Positions 50,611 to 62,734 of a DNA stretch of 64,000 nucleotides are shown one piece after another. The DNA is taken from positions 219,689 to 283,688 of the forward strand of contig PBKN01000005.1 in NCBI GenBank assembly GCA_002721445.1, read 5' to 3'. The notes under the pieces are model-generated. The model did no database searches and was not told the DNA's origin. It worked only from the letters and a program-made list of their open reading frames with translations. How positions within the stretch are numbered: the first letter of the stretch is position 1; each line of letters opens with the position of its first letter. Made by a program: the position numbers and the translations under genes. The DNA is from Chloroflexota bacterium (GTDB taxonomy: Bacteria; Chloroflexota; Dehalococcoidia; Lucifugimonadales; GCA-002723415).

Positions 50611-51427
50611 ATACATATACGAACCATTTTCTTACGCATTTATGATTAGATCTTTAATAGTTGCTGTTTCAGTTGGATTAATGTTGCCTTTGCTGGGTTC
50701 ATATGTTATCAACCGTAATTTAGGTTTTATGGGAGATGCAATTGCTCATGCTAGTTTACCAGCACTGGTTTTTGGATTATTAATAGGTGTGAATATTCTT
50801 ATAGCAGCTATACCTGCAGCAATACTTCTTGCTTTATTACTTGGATATCTAATCAACAAATCAAATATAGGCGAGGATACTGCAATTGGAATCATTTTTT
50901 CTTCGTTCTTTGCTCTAGGTTTTATTTTATTATCAATTTTTAAAAATATTGCACTCAACGTAGAAGATTTACTATTCGGACAAATTTTAGGCGTCTCCAG
51001 TTTTGATGTTTCAATTACTTTGATTTTAACTACAATTGTTATAATTACATCATTTATACTTTACAAACAATTTTTGTTTATCTCCTTTGACCCTAAGGGA
51101 GCTAAAGTAGCAGGAATAAAAGTAAATCTATTCAATAATATTTTTTTAGTGCTTTTATCTTTAGCTATTATTGCAGCATTACAATCTGTAGGAATAATTT
51201 TGGTTTTAAGCATGCTAATTACTCCTGCTGCTGCTGCTAAATTAATAATTAAGAGTTTCCCTAATACAATAATAACAGGAGCTATCTTTGGAATTACTGC
51301 TTCAATGAGCGGATTATATTTATCTTATTATTTAGATTTTCCTTCAGGACCATCAATGGCTTTAACCGCCACATTAATATTTATAATTGTTTGGATATTA
51401 AAAAGAACAATTAGTTATGCAAATTAA
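50588..51427 (+). CDS. znuB: Metal ABC transporter permease (ZnuB-like)
   Basis: LGSYVINRNLGFMGDAIAHASLPALVFG; LVLSMLITPAAAAKL; overlaps znuC end. Confidence 0.93.
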   Translation: MGTMMGFEYIYEPFSYAFMIRSLIVAVSVGLMLPLLGSYVINRNLGFMGDAIAHASLPALVFGLLIGVNILIAAIPAAILLALLLGYLINKSNIGEDTAIGIIFSSFFALGFILLSIFKNIALNVEDLLFGQILGVSSFDVSITLILTTIVIITSFILYKQFLFISFDPKGAKVAGIKVNLFNNIFLVLLSLAIIAALQSVGIILVLSMLITPAAAAKLIIKSFPNTIITGAIFGITASMSGLYLSYYLDFPSGPSMALTATLIFIIVWILKRTISYAN

Positions 51428-51495
51428 CATATCTGACCATTGCAAAACTAATAATAAATCTTAATTTAGGTTATCTTAGATATATTAAAATGTAT

Positions 51496-52695
51496 TTACT
51501 TTTTTATAGCAGCATAAGTCATATTAGAGAATATTTGTTGCATATAATGGTGATGAGTAAGCCAAGGGTAATATGAACAATTTCGGGTATTTCCATATGA
51601 AGAATCATGGTAAGCACTTGTTAAAAATATAGTTATCAAATCATACTCTGGATCCACTATGGCTCTCATACCGTATGCTCCACCGTGGAAAAATGCTTTT
51701 GGGCTCATCAGGTCAGAACCTCTGTAGTGCGACTTATTTCTAACCATCCATCCTAATCCCTGACTCACAAAATCTGGTTTTTCTTGTAGATTTAGTTTAC
51801 TTCCACTATCCCACCATTGAAATTGTGGTTCTGTCATTCTCGAAACAGTAACTGGAGAAAGGATTTGAACATTATTATAAGACCCTTGATTAAGCATCAT
51901 TTGGCAGAAAGCAGCTATATCTCTAGGATTAGAAATTCCGTTACCTCCACCCATATTAAATTTAAAATGATGATGAAGTTCTAAGCCACTGTCATGTGGT
52001 GAAAGGTCTATTTCCATTGCTCTGTTGAAAAGAGGTATTGCCTGGTCAATTGGAGCTTTGGGAGTGTTAAAGTGTGAATTTGTCATAGCCATAGGTTTAA
52101 AAAGTAATTCCTTACTTAATTGCTCCCACTCTATTCCAGATGTTTTTTGTATCAATGTTACTAATACTTCAAATGCCGGAGTACTATAACTGAAATCGGT
52201 TCCAGGTTGAAACATCAATGGTTGTTCGCATATTCTGTTTATAACTTCATCAAAACAAGTAGGTTTAGGCTTTCCGTTTTGAGCTACTAGAGAATCCGAT
52301 AATCCTGAAGTATGCGTAAGTAAGTGTCTTGGAGTTATTGAATTTTTACCTTTTTGACCAAACTCGGATATATATTCTGCAACAGGAGTATCCAGAGAAA
52401 AATTTCCCATTTCGACCATCTTCATTGCTAAAGTAGCAGTTAGAGGCTTTGTTACAGATGCAATAGGAAACATACTGTTTGAATAGATTTTAATTCCCTG
52501 GTCTACAACTTTAGGATGTATAAAATATTTGTCTAGGACAATTTTACCCTTACGAACTACGAATACATATACTAATGGTATATGGCCTGCATTAACTTGT
52601 TGTTCAACATATTTTGATGCTAAATCAAGCTGACTGGAATCCATATCTACGGATTCAGCATCACCTTTGCTTATTTTTTGAATATATTTTGACAT
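51496..52695 (-). CDS. Serine hydrolase, beta-lactamase/esterase family
   Basis: FPIASVTKPLTATLAMKM (SxxK), FSYSTPAFEVL (YxT-like), FFHGGAYG. Confidence 0.9.
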   Translation of the reverse strand: MSKYIQKISKGDAESVDMDSSQLDLASKYVEQQVNAGHIPLVYVFVVRKGKIVLDKYFIHPKVVDQGIKIYSNSMFPIASVTKPLTATLAMKMVEMGNFSLDTPVAEYISEFGQKGKNSITPRHLLTHTSGLSDSLVAQNGKPKPTCFDEVINRICEQPLMFQPGTDFSYSTPAFEVLVTLIQKTSGIEWEQLSKELLFKPMAMTNSHFNTPKAPIDQAIPLFNRAMEIDLSPHDSGLELHHHFKFNMGGGNGISNPRDIAAFCQMMLNQGSYNNVQILSPVTVSRMTEPQFQWWDSGSKLNLQEKPDFVSQGLGWMVRNKSHYRGSDLMSPKAFFHGGAYGMRAIVDPEYDLITIFLTSAYHDSSYGNTRNCSYYPWLTHHHYMQQIFSNMTYAAIKK

Positions 52696-52727
52696 TTTTT
52701 CCAGTCATTAATAATGATTTAATAAAA

Positions 52728-53378
52728 TTAAGAAGTACTCTTCCTAGCCGACCATAGAATAAGGAATCCAGTTGCAGCTGTCATGAGAGGAAAGCCCAAA
52801 AAACCAATGAACCATATCATTCCGGCCCAATTATCCCCTGAAGAAAACATACCGCCAAATAAAACGCACGCCCCGAAGAATGCGAAGAATCCACCCACTA
52901 TCGGACTCAAGTTTTTTTGCTTAACTATCGCTAAACCTAACAACAACATGACTATGCCATTAAAGACAAATATACCTCTAAAAATTGCTTCGCTTATAGC
53001 ATATGCACTAAGAACATCACCACCCGACGTAACCCAACTGCTTTCTCTTTCTGTTACAGTTAATTCCAGCCCCGATGATACCATAGCAATTCCGGCTATA
53101 AGTAAAGCAAAAATTGATGCCAATCCAGCGAGATCAGAACCTGGTTTATTTTCCCCTTGCATGGAACGAGCCAGGTAATGAATTCCTATAAAAATAATCA
53201 TAATAGCCACAAAAAACAACACCATACTAATCGAAGCTATTGCATAATTCTCGGACATTCTTTGAAGCGTTTGTGCGAATGTCTGTTCATCACCACCTGG
53301 CTCGAATAAAACCAGCGAAGCGATCGCCAGAAAAGGTCCAGCTAGCATAAATGATCCAATAAGTTTTTTGGATAACAT
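52728..53378 (-). CDS. Multi-TM membrane protein, unknown function
   Basis: 216 aa with about six hydrophobic segments. Confidence 0.7.
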   Translation of the reverse strand: MLSKKLIGSFMLAGPFLAIASLVLFEPGGDEQTFAQTLQRMSENYAIASISMVLFFVAIMIIFIGIHYLARSMQGENKPGSDLAGLASIFALLIAGIAMVSSGLELTVTERESSWVTSGGDVLSAYAISEAIFRGIFVFNGIVMLLLGLAIVKQKNLSPIVGGFFAFFGACVLFGGMFSSGDNWAGMIWFIGFLGFPLMTAATGFLILWSARKSTS

Positions 53379-53558
53379 AAATTACTCCTTAATTCATAAA
53401 AGTTAATAAATATATCTATATAACAATATGCTTTATTGAATGTCAATTCATGAATTTGAATACATTTTGTAAATATAACGTTAAGAATGCATTTTTTTCA
53501 ACAAAATATTACACTACTAAAACTCATATAAAAGATTAATTTTATATCTAAAAAGATA

Positions 53559-53635
53559 TGGTGGGCGGTATAAGATTCGAACTTATGACCTCTGCGATGT
53601 CAACGCAGCACTCTAAACCGCTGAGCTAACCGCCC
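53559..53635 (-). tRNA. tRNA-Val (anticodon GAC)
   Basis: Minus strand GGGCGGTTAGCTCAGCGGTTTAGAGTGCTGCGTTGACATCGCAGAGGTCATAAGTTCGAATCTTATACCGCCCACCA; anticodon loop TTGACAT, encoded CCA. Confidence 0.95.
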
Positions 53636-53680
53636 GCAAAATGGTCATTTAATAATTTTCAATAGAGGATTGAAAAAATA

Positions 53681-56600
53681 TCAATCCTCTGAAATAAGGC
53701 TATCTAACAAATTACTCTCTGTTTCATATTCATCTTTAATATATCCCTCAGAGTCCCCTTCTATATTTAGCTCACTACCTTCAGTTTGTTCATCTAAACT
53801 TTCAAGATATTTAATACCTAATTTCTCTCTTCCTTCTTCTGACAAATCGAATCTAGCAGGTATTAAGCGGCCAATTATCACATTCTCTTTAAGACCATTA
53901 AGGCTATCTGATTCACCAGCAATAGCTGCTTCAGTAAGAACCCTCGTTGTTTCTTGAAATGAGGCTGCTGCTAAAACGCTGTCCATATTTAATGATGCAC
54001 GTGTAATTCCTAACATAGCAGTGTTTGCAGTAGCGGGTTCTCCTCCTTCAGCAAGAATACTAGCATTCTTTTCTTCATATCCACGTCTATCAATCAATTC
54101 ACCAGGAAGTAAATCAGTATCTCCAGGAGAATCAACCCTTACTTTACGTAACATTTGAGAAACAATAATTTCAATATGCTTGTCATGTATTGCAACACCC
54201 TGAGCTCTATAAACTTGTTGAACTTCTTCAATTAAATATTTTTGAACTGAATCTCTACCTTGAATACGAAGTATATGTTGAGGATTTTTTGGACCTCCAG
54301 TTAAAGACTGTCCAGCAACAACAGGTTCTAAATCTTTCACTAATATTTGAGCTGCAGCAGGAATTAAATATTCCCTTTCATCTTCATCGCTCCAAGAAAT
54401 TCTAACTTTCTTTTTATTAATTTTAACTTTACCTGACACTCTAGCTATTATTTCACCACCATCAAAATTATCTAAATCTACAGTTTTTCCTTTAGGAGCC
54501 TCTACAGCTAAAACTGTACCTATTGATACAATTTCATCATCAGTAACAAGTGCTTTATAACCTTTAGGAATTTCATAATCATCTTGATACTCTTCTAAGT
54601 TAACAACTCTAATACTTCGACCCTCACTAACATCAGTTACATAAGCAATACCATCAATTTCAGACAAAACAGATTCTCCTCTTGGAGATCTAGTTTCAAA
54701 TAACTCTTCAACCCTAGGTAACCCACTCGTTATATCTACTCCAGCAATTCCACCAGTATGAAAAGTTCTCATTGTAAGCTGTGTTCCAGGCTCACCAATA
54801 CTTTGTGCGGCAATAATGCCAACAGCCTCTCCCAGAAGAACCAATTTCATTGAAGCTAATGCAATTCCATAACACATCCTACAAATGCCTCTTTCAGCCT
54901 GGCATGTAAGAGGAGACCTTACAAACACTCCTTCTACTGATAATTCTTCTAACTTATTTACAACTTCATCATTAATCTCACGATTTCTTTCGAAAATAAT
55001 TTCTCCTGTTTCAGGATCCCCAACCGGAGAAGCAAGCATTCTTGATTTAATTTTTTCACCAAATGTAATACCTAAGGATTCAGTCTTTACAGATGATATC
55101 CATAAAGAATCAGATGTTTCACAATCGTCCTCTAAAACAATAATTTCTTGTGCAACATCAATTAACCTTCTAGTTAAGTACCCACTATCTGCAGTCCTTA
55201 AAGCAGTATCAGCAAGTCCTTTTCTAGCACCATGAGTAGAAATAAAATATTCAAGCACGCTTAAACCTTCTCGAAAGCTTGATTTTATAGGCCTTCCAAT
55301 AATTCTCCCTTTAGGATCAGACATCAAACCTCGCATTCCAGCCATCTGCTTTATTTGAGCAATATTTCCTCTAGCTCCAGATGTAGCCATAATATACATT
55401 CCACCATAATTATGTAAATTTTCTTCAATAATTTTAGTTAAATCCTCATTTGCCTGAGTCCACACTTGTACTGTATTAAGATACCTTTCATCCTCAGTAA
55501 TTAATCCATTATTAAAATAATCATCTAAAGTTAAAATTTTATTTTCAGCATCTTTAATTATTTGTTCTTTTTGTGGCAATATCTCAATATCATTAATTGC
55601 TATAGTAATACCAGACTGGCCAGCATAATGAAATCCTATTCTTTTAATTTCATCTAACATTTTCTGGGTTTCTTCATCTCCAAATAAATTATGAACTTCA
55701 CTAGTTAAATCTTTCAATGCTGTTTTATCCATAACATCATTTCTAAACCCTAATGGATCTGGTAATATGTTATTAAAAATAATTCTCCCGACTGAAGTAT
55801 CAATAAACTTATCATCTGATTCTAAATTGATATTGCGTACTTTTATAGGAGTCCTTAAACTTATAACTTCTCTGTCAAAAGCTATTAAAGCATCTTCAAA
55901 ATTAGCAAATGGAGATTTATGTATATCTAAATTATCATCTATAGTAGTCAAATAAAAACATCCTAAAACAATATCTAAAGTAGGAGCCACAATTGGTTCC
56001 CCTGAACTTGGAGATAGCATATTTTTTGTACTTAACATTATTCTCTGAGCTTCTAAGACTGCTTCTGGTGATAATGGCAAATGTACAGCCATTTGATCTC
56101 CATCAAAGTCAGCATTAAATGCAGTACATGCTAAAGGATGAACTTGTATTGCATTTCCATCAATTAATACAACTTCAAACGCCTGAATTCCTAGCCTATG
56201 TAATGTAGGAGCTCTATTTAATAATACAGGCCTATTTTGAACAACTTCTTCTAAGATATCCCATACTTCTGGTTTAACAGCTTCAGCAATACGCTTTGCA
56301 CTTTTTATATTATGAGCATATCCTAGCATTACTAATTGATTCATCACAAAAGGCTTAAATAGTTCAAGAGCCATTTTACGAGGCAAACCACATTGGTGCA
56401 TTTTTAATTCTGGTCCAGCAATAATGACAGAACGACCACTATAATCAACTCTCTTGCCTAACAAATTTTGCCTAAATCTTCCTTGCTTACCTCTTAATAA
56501 ATCTGAAAGAGCTTTTAATCGATGATTATGACTTCCTGATACTGCTCTTCCTCTTCTTCCATTATCAATCAAAGCATCAACTGCTTCTTGCAGCATTCTT

Positions 56601-57748
56601 TTTTCATTTCTAATAATTATTTCTGGTGCCTTCAATTCAATAAGCCGTAATAACCGGTTATTACGATTAATAACTCTACGATACAAGTCATTTAAATCAC
56701 TAGTAGCAAAGCGCCCTCCATCTAATTGAACCATTGGCCTTAATTCAGGAGGAAGAACAGGTAAAATTGACAATATCATCTGCTCAGGCTTATTTCCACT
56801 TTTTCTAAAAGCTTCAACTATTCTCAATCTTTTGATAACTTTCTTTCTTCTTTGACCGGAGGTGGTTCTCATCTCTTCTTGAAGTGTATTCTTTAACATA
56901 TCTAAATCAACAGATTTAAGAACATCCAAAACAGCCTCTGCTCCCATATTCGCACTAAAAATAGGACCATGTTTTTCTTTAAAAACACGATACTTTTCTT
57001 CAGTCAACAATTGGCCAATTCTTATACTTTCTACTTCATCAATTTCATCTAAAATCATTTTTTCAAAAGCTGTCTTGTCGGCTTCAAGCTTTGCGTTAAT
57101 CTCATTAACATTCAATTCGCTTGGTTCAGTTATGTTTTCTGACTCTGAAATTTCCTCTGGTTTGTTTTCTGTATCTTCTGCCTCTGAAACCTGAATAGTT
57201 TCGATTTCTATATTTTCTGGTTCGGACAAACTCTCAATTTGGGAGTTTGAATCTGATTCTATTTTTTCTATTCCTTCATCAAGCTTTTTTTGTAAATTCT
57301 CGATTGCAAGCTTTCTTAAATCTTCATCAACATTAGTTATAAGGTATTGAGCAAAATATATAACTCTATCTAAATTTCTCGGAGAAATATCTAAAATCAA
57401 CCCAGGTCTATTTGGAGTAGCTTTAGAATACCAAATATGTGCAACAGGCGCTGCCAATTGAATATGCCCCATACGCTCACGTCTTACTTTTGATCGAGCG
57501 ACCTCAACTCCACATCTATCACAAATCACACCTTTAAACCTTATTTTTTTATACTTACCACAATAGCATTCCCAATCTCTAGTAGGACCGAAGATGCGTT
57601 CACAAAAAAGACCATCTTTCTCAGGCCTTAAAGTACGATAATTTATAGTCTCTGGCTTTGTAACTTCGCCATAAGACCACATTTTTATTTGGTCAGAAGA
57701 AGCTAAAGATATCCTAATTGAATTAAAATCGTTAGCGCTCTGTGGCAT
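53681..57748 (-). CDS. rpoC: RNA polymerase beta-prime subunit
   Basis: [82 protein letters not shown] start at 57748 preferred. Confidence 0.97.
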   Translation of the reverse strand: MPQSANDFNSIRISLASSDQIKMWSYGEVTKPETINYRTLRPEKDGLFCERIFGPTRDWECYCGKYKKIRFKGVICDRCGVEVARSKVRRERMGHIQLAAPVAHIWYSKATPNRPGLILDISPRNLDRVIYFAQYLITNVDEDLRKLAIENLQKKLDEGIEKIESDSNSQIESLSEPENIEIETIQVSEAEDTENKPEEISESENITEPSELNVNEINAKLEADKTAFEKMILDEIDEVESIRIGQLLTEEKYRVFKEKHGPIFSANMGAEAVLDVLKSVDLDMLKNTLQEEMRTTSGQRRKKVIKRLRIVEAFRKSGNKPEQMILSILPVLPPELRPMVQLDGGRFATSDLNDLYRRVINRNNRLLRLIELKAPEIIIRNEKRMLQEAVDALIDNGRRGRAVSGSHNHRLKALSDLLRGKQGRFRQNLLGKRVDYSGRSVIIAGPELKMHQCGLPRKMALELFKPFVMNQLVMLGYAHNIKSAKRIAEAVKPEVWDILEEVVQNRPVLLNRAPTLHRLGIQAFEVVLIDGNAIQVHPLACTAFNADFDGDQMAVHLPLSPEAVLEAQRIMLSTKNMLSPSSGEPIVAPTLDIVLGCFYLTTIDDNLDIHKSPFANFEDALIAFDREVISLRTPIKVRNINLESDDKFIDTSVGRIIFNNILPDPLGFRNDVMDKTALKDLTSEVHNLFGDEETQKMLDEIKRIGFHYAGQSGITIAINDIEILPQKEQIIKDAENKILTLDDYFNNGLITEDERYLNTVQVWTQANEDLTKIIEENLHNYGGMYIMATSGARGNIAQIKQMAGMRGLMSDPKGRIIGRPIKSSFREGLSVLEYFISTHGARKGLADTALRTADSGYLTRRLIDVAQEIIVLEDDCETSDSLWISSVKTESLGITFGEKIKSRMLASPVGDPETGEIIFERNREINDEVVNKLEELSVEGVFVRSPLTCQAERGICRMCYGIALASMKLVLLGEAVGIIAAQSIGEPGTQLTMRTFHTGGIAGVDITSGLPRVEELFETRSPRGESVLSEIDGIAYVTDVSEGRSIRVVNLEEYQDDYEIPKGYKALVTDDEIVSIGTVLAVEAPKGKTVDLDNFDGGEIIARVSGKVKINKKKVRISWSDEDEREYLIPAAAQILVKDLEPVVAGQSLTGGPKNPQHILRIQGRDSVQKYLIEEVQQVYRAQGVAIHDKHIEIIVSQMLRKVRVDSPGDTDLLPGELIDRRGYEEKNASILAEGGEPATANTAMLGITRASLNMDSVLAAASFQETTRVLTEAAIAGESDSLNGLKENVIIGRLIPARFDLSEEGREKLGIKYLESLDEQTEGSELNIEGDSEGYIKDEYETESNLLDSLISED

Positions 57749-57785
57749 AATTAACACTCCCTAGTTTTATTTAAATTAAATAAAT

Positions 57786-60700
57786 TTACTTTTGCTCAAT
57801 GTCTTCTTGAGGCCCAATGTCTTCTTGAAGATCAATGTCTTCTTGAGGCTCAATGTCTTCTTGGAGATCAGTAGTGTCTGTTAAAAGTAATTCCTCACTA
57901 TCAATATCCATTTCCATTAAATCTGTATCATTGCCTTCATCGCCCCACGAAGCTAATCCTTCATCTTCATGCAAAAGCTCTACAGCCAACCCTAAACTCT
58001 GTAACTCCTTCAAAAGAACATGAAATGATTCAGGAATACCTGGCTGAGCAACTTTTTCACCTTTAACAATTGACTCATATGTTTTAACCCTTCCAACAAC
58101 ATCGTCAGATTTAACAGTCAATATCTCTTGGAGGTTATAAGCAGAACTATATGCTTCTAAAGCCCAAACTTCCATCTCGCCAAATCTCTGGCCTCCAAAT
58201 TGAGCCTTACCGCCTAAAGGCTGTTGAGTTATTAAAGAATATGGTCCTGTAGATCGTGCATGAATCTTGTCTTCACCTAGATGGCTTAATTTCATCATAT
58301 AGATATATCCTACTGAAACGGGCTGATCAAACGTCTCGCCTGTTCGGCCATCTTTTAATTTATATTTCCCAAATATAGGCGCAGATATTTGTTTCTCTCT
58401 ATTTAATGTAAAAGCTTCTGTCCTTAAATCTGTATAACTTAATCCAGATTTATCTTCACCTATTTCTTCCTTAAACCATATATCTAAACATGCCTTTACT
58501 GCGGATTCACTATCATTTCCTGAAAAGACATCATCATATTTATACCCTCTATCATCAAGCCATGAAGTCACTTTTTCAATGTTTATGTTTTTACCATCTA
58601 AAGCTATATCATTAAAGTTATAAACTGTACTGGTTGAATCTGATTTACTTACAATCCAAGCTTGAGCTAATGCAGTTTCAATTTGAACATCAGGTGCCCC
58701 ATCAAAAACAGGTGATATAGCACGAAAACCTAAAGTATTAGCAGCCATACCTAAATGAGTTTCTAATAGCTGACCTAAATTCATTCTTGAAGGAACCCCT
58801 ATAGGATTCAATATTATATCTACTGGAGTACCATCTTCTAAATAAGGCATGTCTTCTTCTGGTAAAACTCTTGCAATTACACCCTTATTCCCATGCCTAC
58901 CAGCCATTTTATCTCCAGCTGAAATTTTTCTTGTTTGTGCTATCCACAATCGAACAAGTTTATTTACACCAGGAGAAAGCTCATCTTTATCTTTACGATT
59001 TAAAACCTTAACATCAATTACTTTACCTTTTTGACCATGAGGGACTCTTAATGAAGTATCTTTAACATCCCTAGCTTTTTCACCAAAAATTGCTCTTAAA
59101 AGCTTTTCTTCAGCTGATAGCTCTGTCTCACCTTTTGGAGTTATTTTCCCAACAAGTATATCTCCCGGATTTATTTCAGCACCAATGCGAACTATACCTT
59201 CTTCATCTAAATGAATCAGGCTATCTTCTCCTACATTTGGAATATCTCTAGTAATTTCTTCCGGCCCCAACTTTGTATCACGAGCTTCTACTTCATGTTT
59301 TTCTATATGAACAGAAGTAAAAATATCGTTTTTCACCAATCTTTCACTTATAATAATTGCATCTTCAAAGTTGTAACCTTCCCAACTCATAAATGCTACA
59401 AGCACATTATGTCCTAATGCCAATACTCCTTTTCCAGTAGAAGAACTGTCTGCAAGAACCTGTCCAGATTCAATAACATCTCCCTTATTTACTATTGACC
59501 TTTGATTAATGCAAGTTCCCTGATTACTCCTTACATATTTTGACAAAGGGTAAACCCTCTTATCTCCATTCTGAGAAACAATTATTTCATTTCCAGTAGA
59601 TTTAGTAACAATACCTGACAAATCAGAAACAATTAACTGCCCGCTATCTCTAGCTACTCTCTCTTCCATACCTGTACCAACTAATGGTGGATCAGGCCTT
59701 AATAAAGGAACTGCTTGTCGCTGCATATTAGAACCCATTAAGGCTCTATTTGCATCATCATGCTCTAAAAATGGAATTAATGAAGTAGAAACACTTACAA
59801 GCTGTAGAGGCGACACATCCATATATTTTACTGAATCAATATCAGCTATTACTACAGAATCCCCCATACGTGTTTCAACTTTATCACCAATGAATTGACC
59901 TAAATTATCCAATGGTGAATTTGCTTGAGCAATATGCACATTCTCTTCTTGGTCAGCAGACAAATACATAACACCTGAAATATCATTAACTACATATGGT
60001 TGCACTTTTAGCTGCTGCTCATCTAAAGCAGCAATTCTTCTGATTGTCTGAGTAGTAACCTTGTTGCCTTTACGTAAAAGTGTTTTACCATTTTCAGTTA
60101 TTATATTTTGCTCTATTGTTCGGCCTAACAAAGTTGGATTGGTATTACTAATTTCTCTATAAATCACCCTATATGGAGTTTCAATAAATCCATAATCATT
60201 AGTCCTAGCATATGTTGCCAAAGAACCCAACAAACCTATGTTAGGACCCTCAGGAGTCTCAATAGGACAAATTCTTCCATAATGAGAATGATGAACGTCT
60301 CTAACATCAAATCCTGCTCGCTCTCTAGACAAGCCTCCAGGCCCTAATGCAGATAATCGACGCTTATGAGTTAATTCAGATAAAGGATTGGTCTGGTCCA
60401 TAAATTGAGAAAGCTGAGATCCTCCAAAAAACTCTCTAATTGAGGCAACAACAGGACGAATATTTATCAGAGTTGCAGGTATAGTTTGATCAGGATCTAA
60501 CTGAGTAGTCATTCTCTCCTTAACAACTCTTTCCATCCTCATAAGGCCTAATCTAATTTGATTTTGAATTAATTCACCAACCGCCCTAACTCTACGATTA
60601 CCAAGATGATCAATGTCATCAGGAAGAATTTCTTCATTATTTATCTTAATCATTGACTTAATAAGCTCTACTAAGTCACCAAGCTCTAAAACCCCTTTAT

Positions 60701-61592
60701 CAGATGCAACATTTCTTTCTAATCGAGTATTTAATTTATATCTACCTACTTTTCCTAAATCATATCTTCTAGGATTAAAAAACAGATTGTCTAATAAAGA
60801 TTTTGCGTTATCTATGTTAGGCGGCTCACCAGGCCTAATTTTTCTATAAAAATCTAATAAAGATTCTGAAAAGTCTTTTGTTGAATCTTTATCCATTGTT
60901 GACTTAATAAATTGATGCTCAGGATTATTATCAACACCTGAAAATTCTTTGACAATATCTTCATTTGTGCCAAATCCCATTGCTTTGAGCATAGTTGTTA
61001 TAGGAGTTTTACGTTTTTTATCAACTTTAACAGTCATAACATCTCTGTTGCTTGTTTCAAATTCCATCCAAGCGCCCCTGTATGGAATTAATTTAGCAGA
61101 ACTTAAAAGCCTTCCAGTAGTGACATCTGAAGTAGTAGTAAAATATACTCCAGGAGACCTAACAAGCTGGCTTACAACAACTCGTTCAGCTCCATTTATA
61201 ATAAATGTACCAGTCCTTGTCATCATCGGAACATCTCCTATAAAAAGAGTCTGCTCTTTAACCTCTCCTTGTGAAGGACCAGGCGTTTTAATCTTTAATT
61301 TAACTGTTACATAAAGTGGAGCACAAAATGTTATTTCTTTTTGCCTACATTCTTGCTCGTTATACTTTGGGTCATCAAACCAATGGTCTGAAATGGTTAA
61401 CTCAAAACGTCCACCAGGATTATCTTCTATAGGTGAAATTTCATCAAATAAAGATTTTAAACCTTCTCCTTTCAACCATTCAAATGATTCTAATTGAACG
61501 GCTATTAAATTAGGCACATTAAGCACAGAATCAATATTTGCATAAGAATTCTTGCGAATTGACGGGCGATTGGACGCATCAGTAGAAACCAT
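57786..61592 (-). CDS. rpoB: RNA polymerase beta subunit
   Basis: [69 protein letters not shown]. Confidence 0.98.
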   Translation of the reverse strand: MVSTDASNRPSIRKNSYANIDSVLNVPNLIAVQLESFEWLKGEGLKSLFDEISPIEDNPGGRFELTISDHWFDDPKYNEQECRQKEITFCAPLYVTVKLKIKTPGPSQGEVKEQTLFIGDVPMMTRTGTFIINGAERVVVSQLVRSPGVYFTTTSDVTTGRLLSSAKLIPYRGAWMEFETSNRDVMTVKVDKKRKTPITTMLKAMGFGTNEDIVKEFSGVDNNPEHQFIKSTMDKDSTKDFSESLLDFYRKIRPGEPPNIDNAKSLLDNLFFNPRRYDLGKVGRYKLNTRLERNVASDKGVLELGDLVELIKSMIKINNEEILPDDIDHLGNRRVRAVGELIQNQIRLGLMRMERVVKERMTTQLDPDQTIPATLINIRPVVASIREFFGGSQLSQFMDQTNPLSELTHKRRLSALGPGGLSRERAGFDVRDVHHSHYGRICPIETPEGPNIGLLGSLATYARTNDYGFIETPYRVIYREISNTNPTLLGRTIEQNIITENGKTLLRKGNKVTTQTIRRIAALDEQQLKVQPYVVNDISGVMYLSADQEENVHIAQANSPLDNLGQFIGDKVETRMGDSVVIADIDSVKYMDVSPLQLVSVSTSLIPFLEHDDANRALMGSNMQRQAVPLLRPDPPLVGTGMEERVARDSGQLIVSDLSGIVTKSTGNEIIVSQNGDKRVYPLSKYVRSNQGTCINQRSIVNKGDVIESGQVLADSSSTGKGVLALGHNVLVAFMSWEGYNFEDAIIISERLVKNDIFTSVHIEKHEVEARDTKLGPEEITRDIPNVGEDSLIHLDEEGIVRIGAEINPGDILVGKITPKGETELSAEEKLLRAIFGEKARDVKDTSLRVPHGQKGKVIDVKVLNRKDKDELSPGVNKLVRLWIAQTRKISAGDKMAGRHGNKGVIARVLPEEDMPYLEDGTPVDIILNPIGVPSRMNLGQLLETHLGMAANTLGFRAISPVFDGAPDVQIETALAQAWIVSKSDSTSTVYNFNDIALDGKNINIEKVTSWLDDRGYKYDDVFSGNDSESAVKACLDIWFKEEIGEDKSGLSYTDLRTEAFTLNREKQISAPIFGKYKLKDGRTGETFDQPVSVGYIYMMKLSHLGEDKIHARSTGPYSLITQQPLGGKAQFGGQRFGEMEVWALEAYSSAYNLQEILTVKSDDVVGRVKTYESIVKGEKVAQPGIPESFHVLLKELQSLGLAVELLHEDEGLASWGDEGNDTDLMEMDIDSEELLLTDTTDLQEDIEPQEDIDLQEDIGPQEDIEQK
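57797..57868 (-). repeat. Four tandem 18-bp repeats at the 3' end of rpoB
   Basis: caatgtcttcttgaggcc / ...gaagat / ...gaggct / ...ggagat; encodes QEDI-type hexapeptide repeats. Confidence 0.92.
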
Positions 61593-61757
61593 AAGTTCTA
61601 AACTCCTAAAAATTAATCAAAATTGACAAAATAATTTAAAAAGAAATAAGACCAAAACGTAATGTTTCATCCATAGGGGAAATAGTGGGAAAATATTTCG
61701 ACCTAACGAGTAGACTACCATATATACGAGCAACAGTCAACACATACAGCAATCACT

Positions 61758-62693
61758 TCATCCAAGTTTTGCATGCGTAAAATCATTATAACCCTGTATA
61801 AATTCTTTAACTAAAATAATTTTTTTACCTTCAAGCTGAATTTTATTTAATATTAAAGAACCTTCACCTGTCATAACGTGCAATTTATTATCTAATTGAA
61901 AAACAAATCCATTAGAATAATTACCTCTAGAGCTAGTATGACACAACTCGGCCTCTATAATTTTAATCCTTTTACCTTTCCAATATGTAAATGCTCCAGG
62001 CCAAGGGGTGTATGCTAAGATTTTTTTATTAATCTCAATTGCAGAATGACTCCAATCTATCCTCCCATCCTCTTTTGACAATTTATTAGTATAAGTAGCA
62101 TTACATTCGTTTTGAGGTATTGCCTTTATCTGCCCATTCTCCCATGAAAATAATATATCTGAAATCAATGAAGCTCCAAGTTGAAAAAGTCTTTGAGTCA
62201 AGCTTCCTGCGTTTTCTTGACATAAAAATTCTACATTTTTCTGAGTAACTATAGGCCCGGTATCCAAGCCTTCATCCATAAGCATAATAGTTACCCCCGT
62301 AAATTTTTTTTCATTTAATAAAGCGAAAGGAACGGGAGAAGGGCCTCTATATTTTGGCAATAATGAAGGATGAATATTTAAACAACCTAAAGGAGGTAAT
62401 CTTAAAATTTCAATAGGAATTATTAGCCCAAAGTCTGCAACAATTATCAAATCTGGCGAAATGTTTTTTAACTTTCTATATGCTTCTTTATTATTTATTA
62501 ACGAATTATATTGAAATAAATCTATATTAGTATTATCAACATAATCCTTAATGGGAGAATTATTAACCTTCATTCCTCGGCCAGAAGGTTTAGATAGTCT
62601 AGTAAAAACAGCACTGATTTCAATATCTAATTGAATTAATTTTGACAAAACACAAACAGAGTCCAATGAAGTACCCATAAATATAATCTTCAA
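61758..62693 (-). CDS. fmt: Methionyl-tRNA formyltransferase
   Basis: MKIIFMGTSLDSVCVL; GCLNIHPSLLPKYRGPSPVPFALLNE; MDEGLDTGPIV; AYTPWPGAFTYWKGKRIKI. Confidence 0.94.
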   Translation of the reverse strand: MKIIFMGTSLDSVCVLSKLIQLDIEISAVFTRLSKPSGRGMKVNNSPIKDYVDNTNIDLFQYNSLINNKEAYRKLKNISPDLIIVADFGLIIPIEILRLPPLGCLNIHPSLLPKYRGPSPVPFALLNEKKFTGVTIMLMDEGLDTGPIVTQKNVEFLCQENAGSLTQRLFQLGASLISDILFSWENGQIKAIPQNECNATYTNKLSKEDGRIDWSHSAIEINKKILAYTPWPGAFTYWKGKRIKIIEAELCHTSSRGNYSNGFVFQLDNKLHVMTGEGSLILNKIQLEGKKIILVKEFIQGYNDFTHAKLG

Positions 62694-62734
62694 TCAGCTA
62701 CCTCTCTAAAAAATGTGATCCTTAATATATTAAT

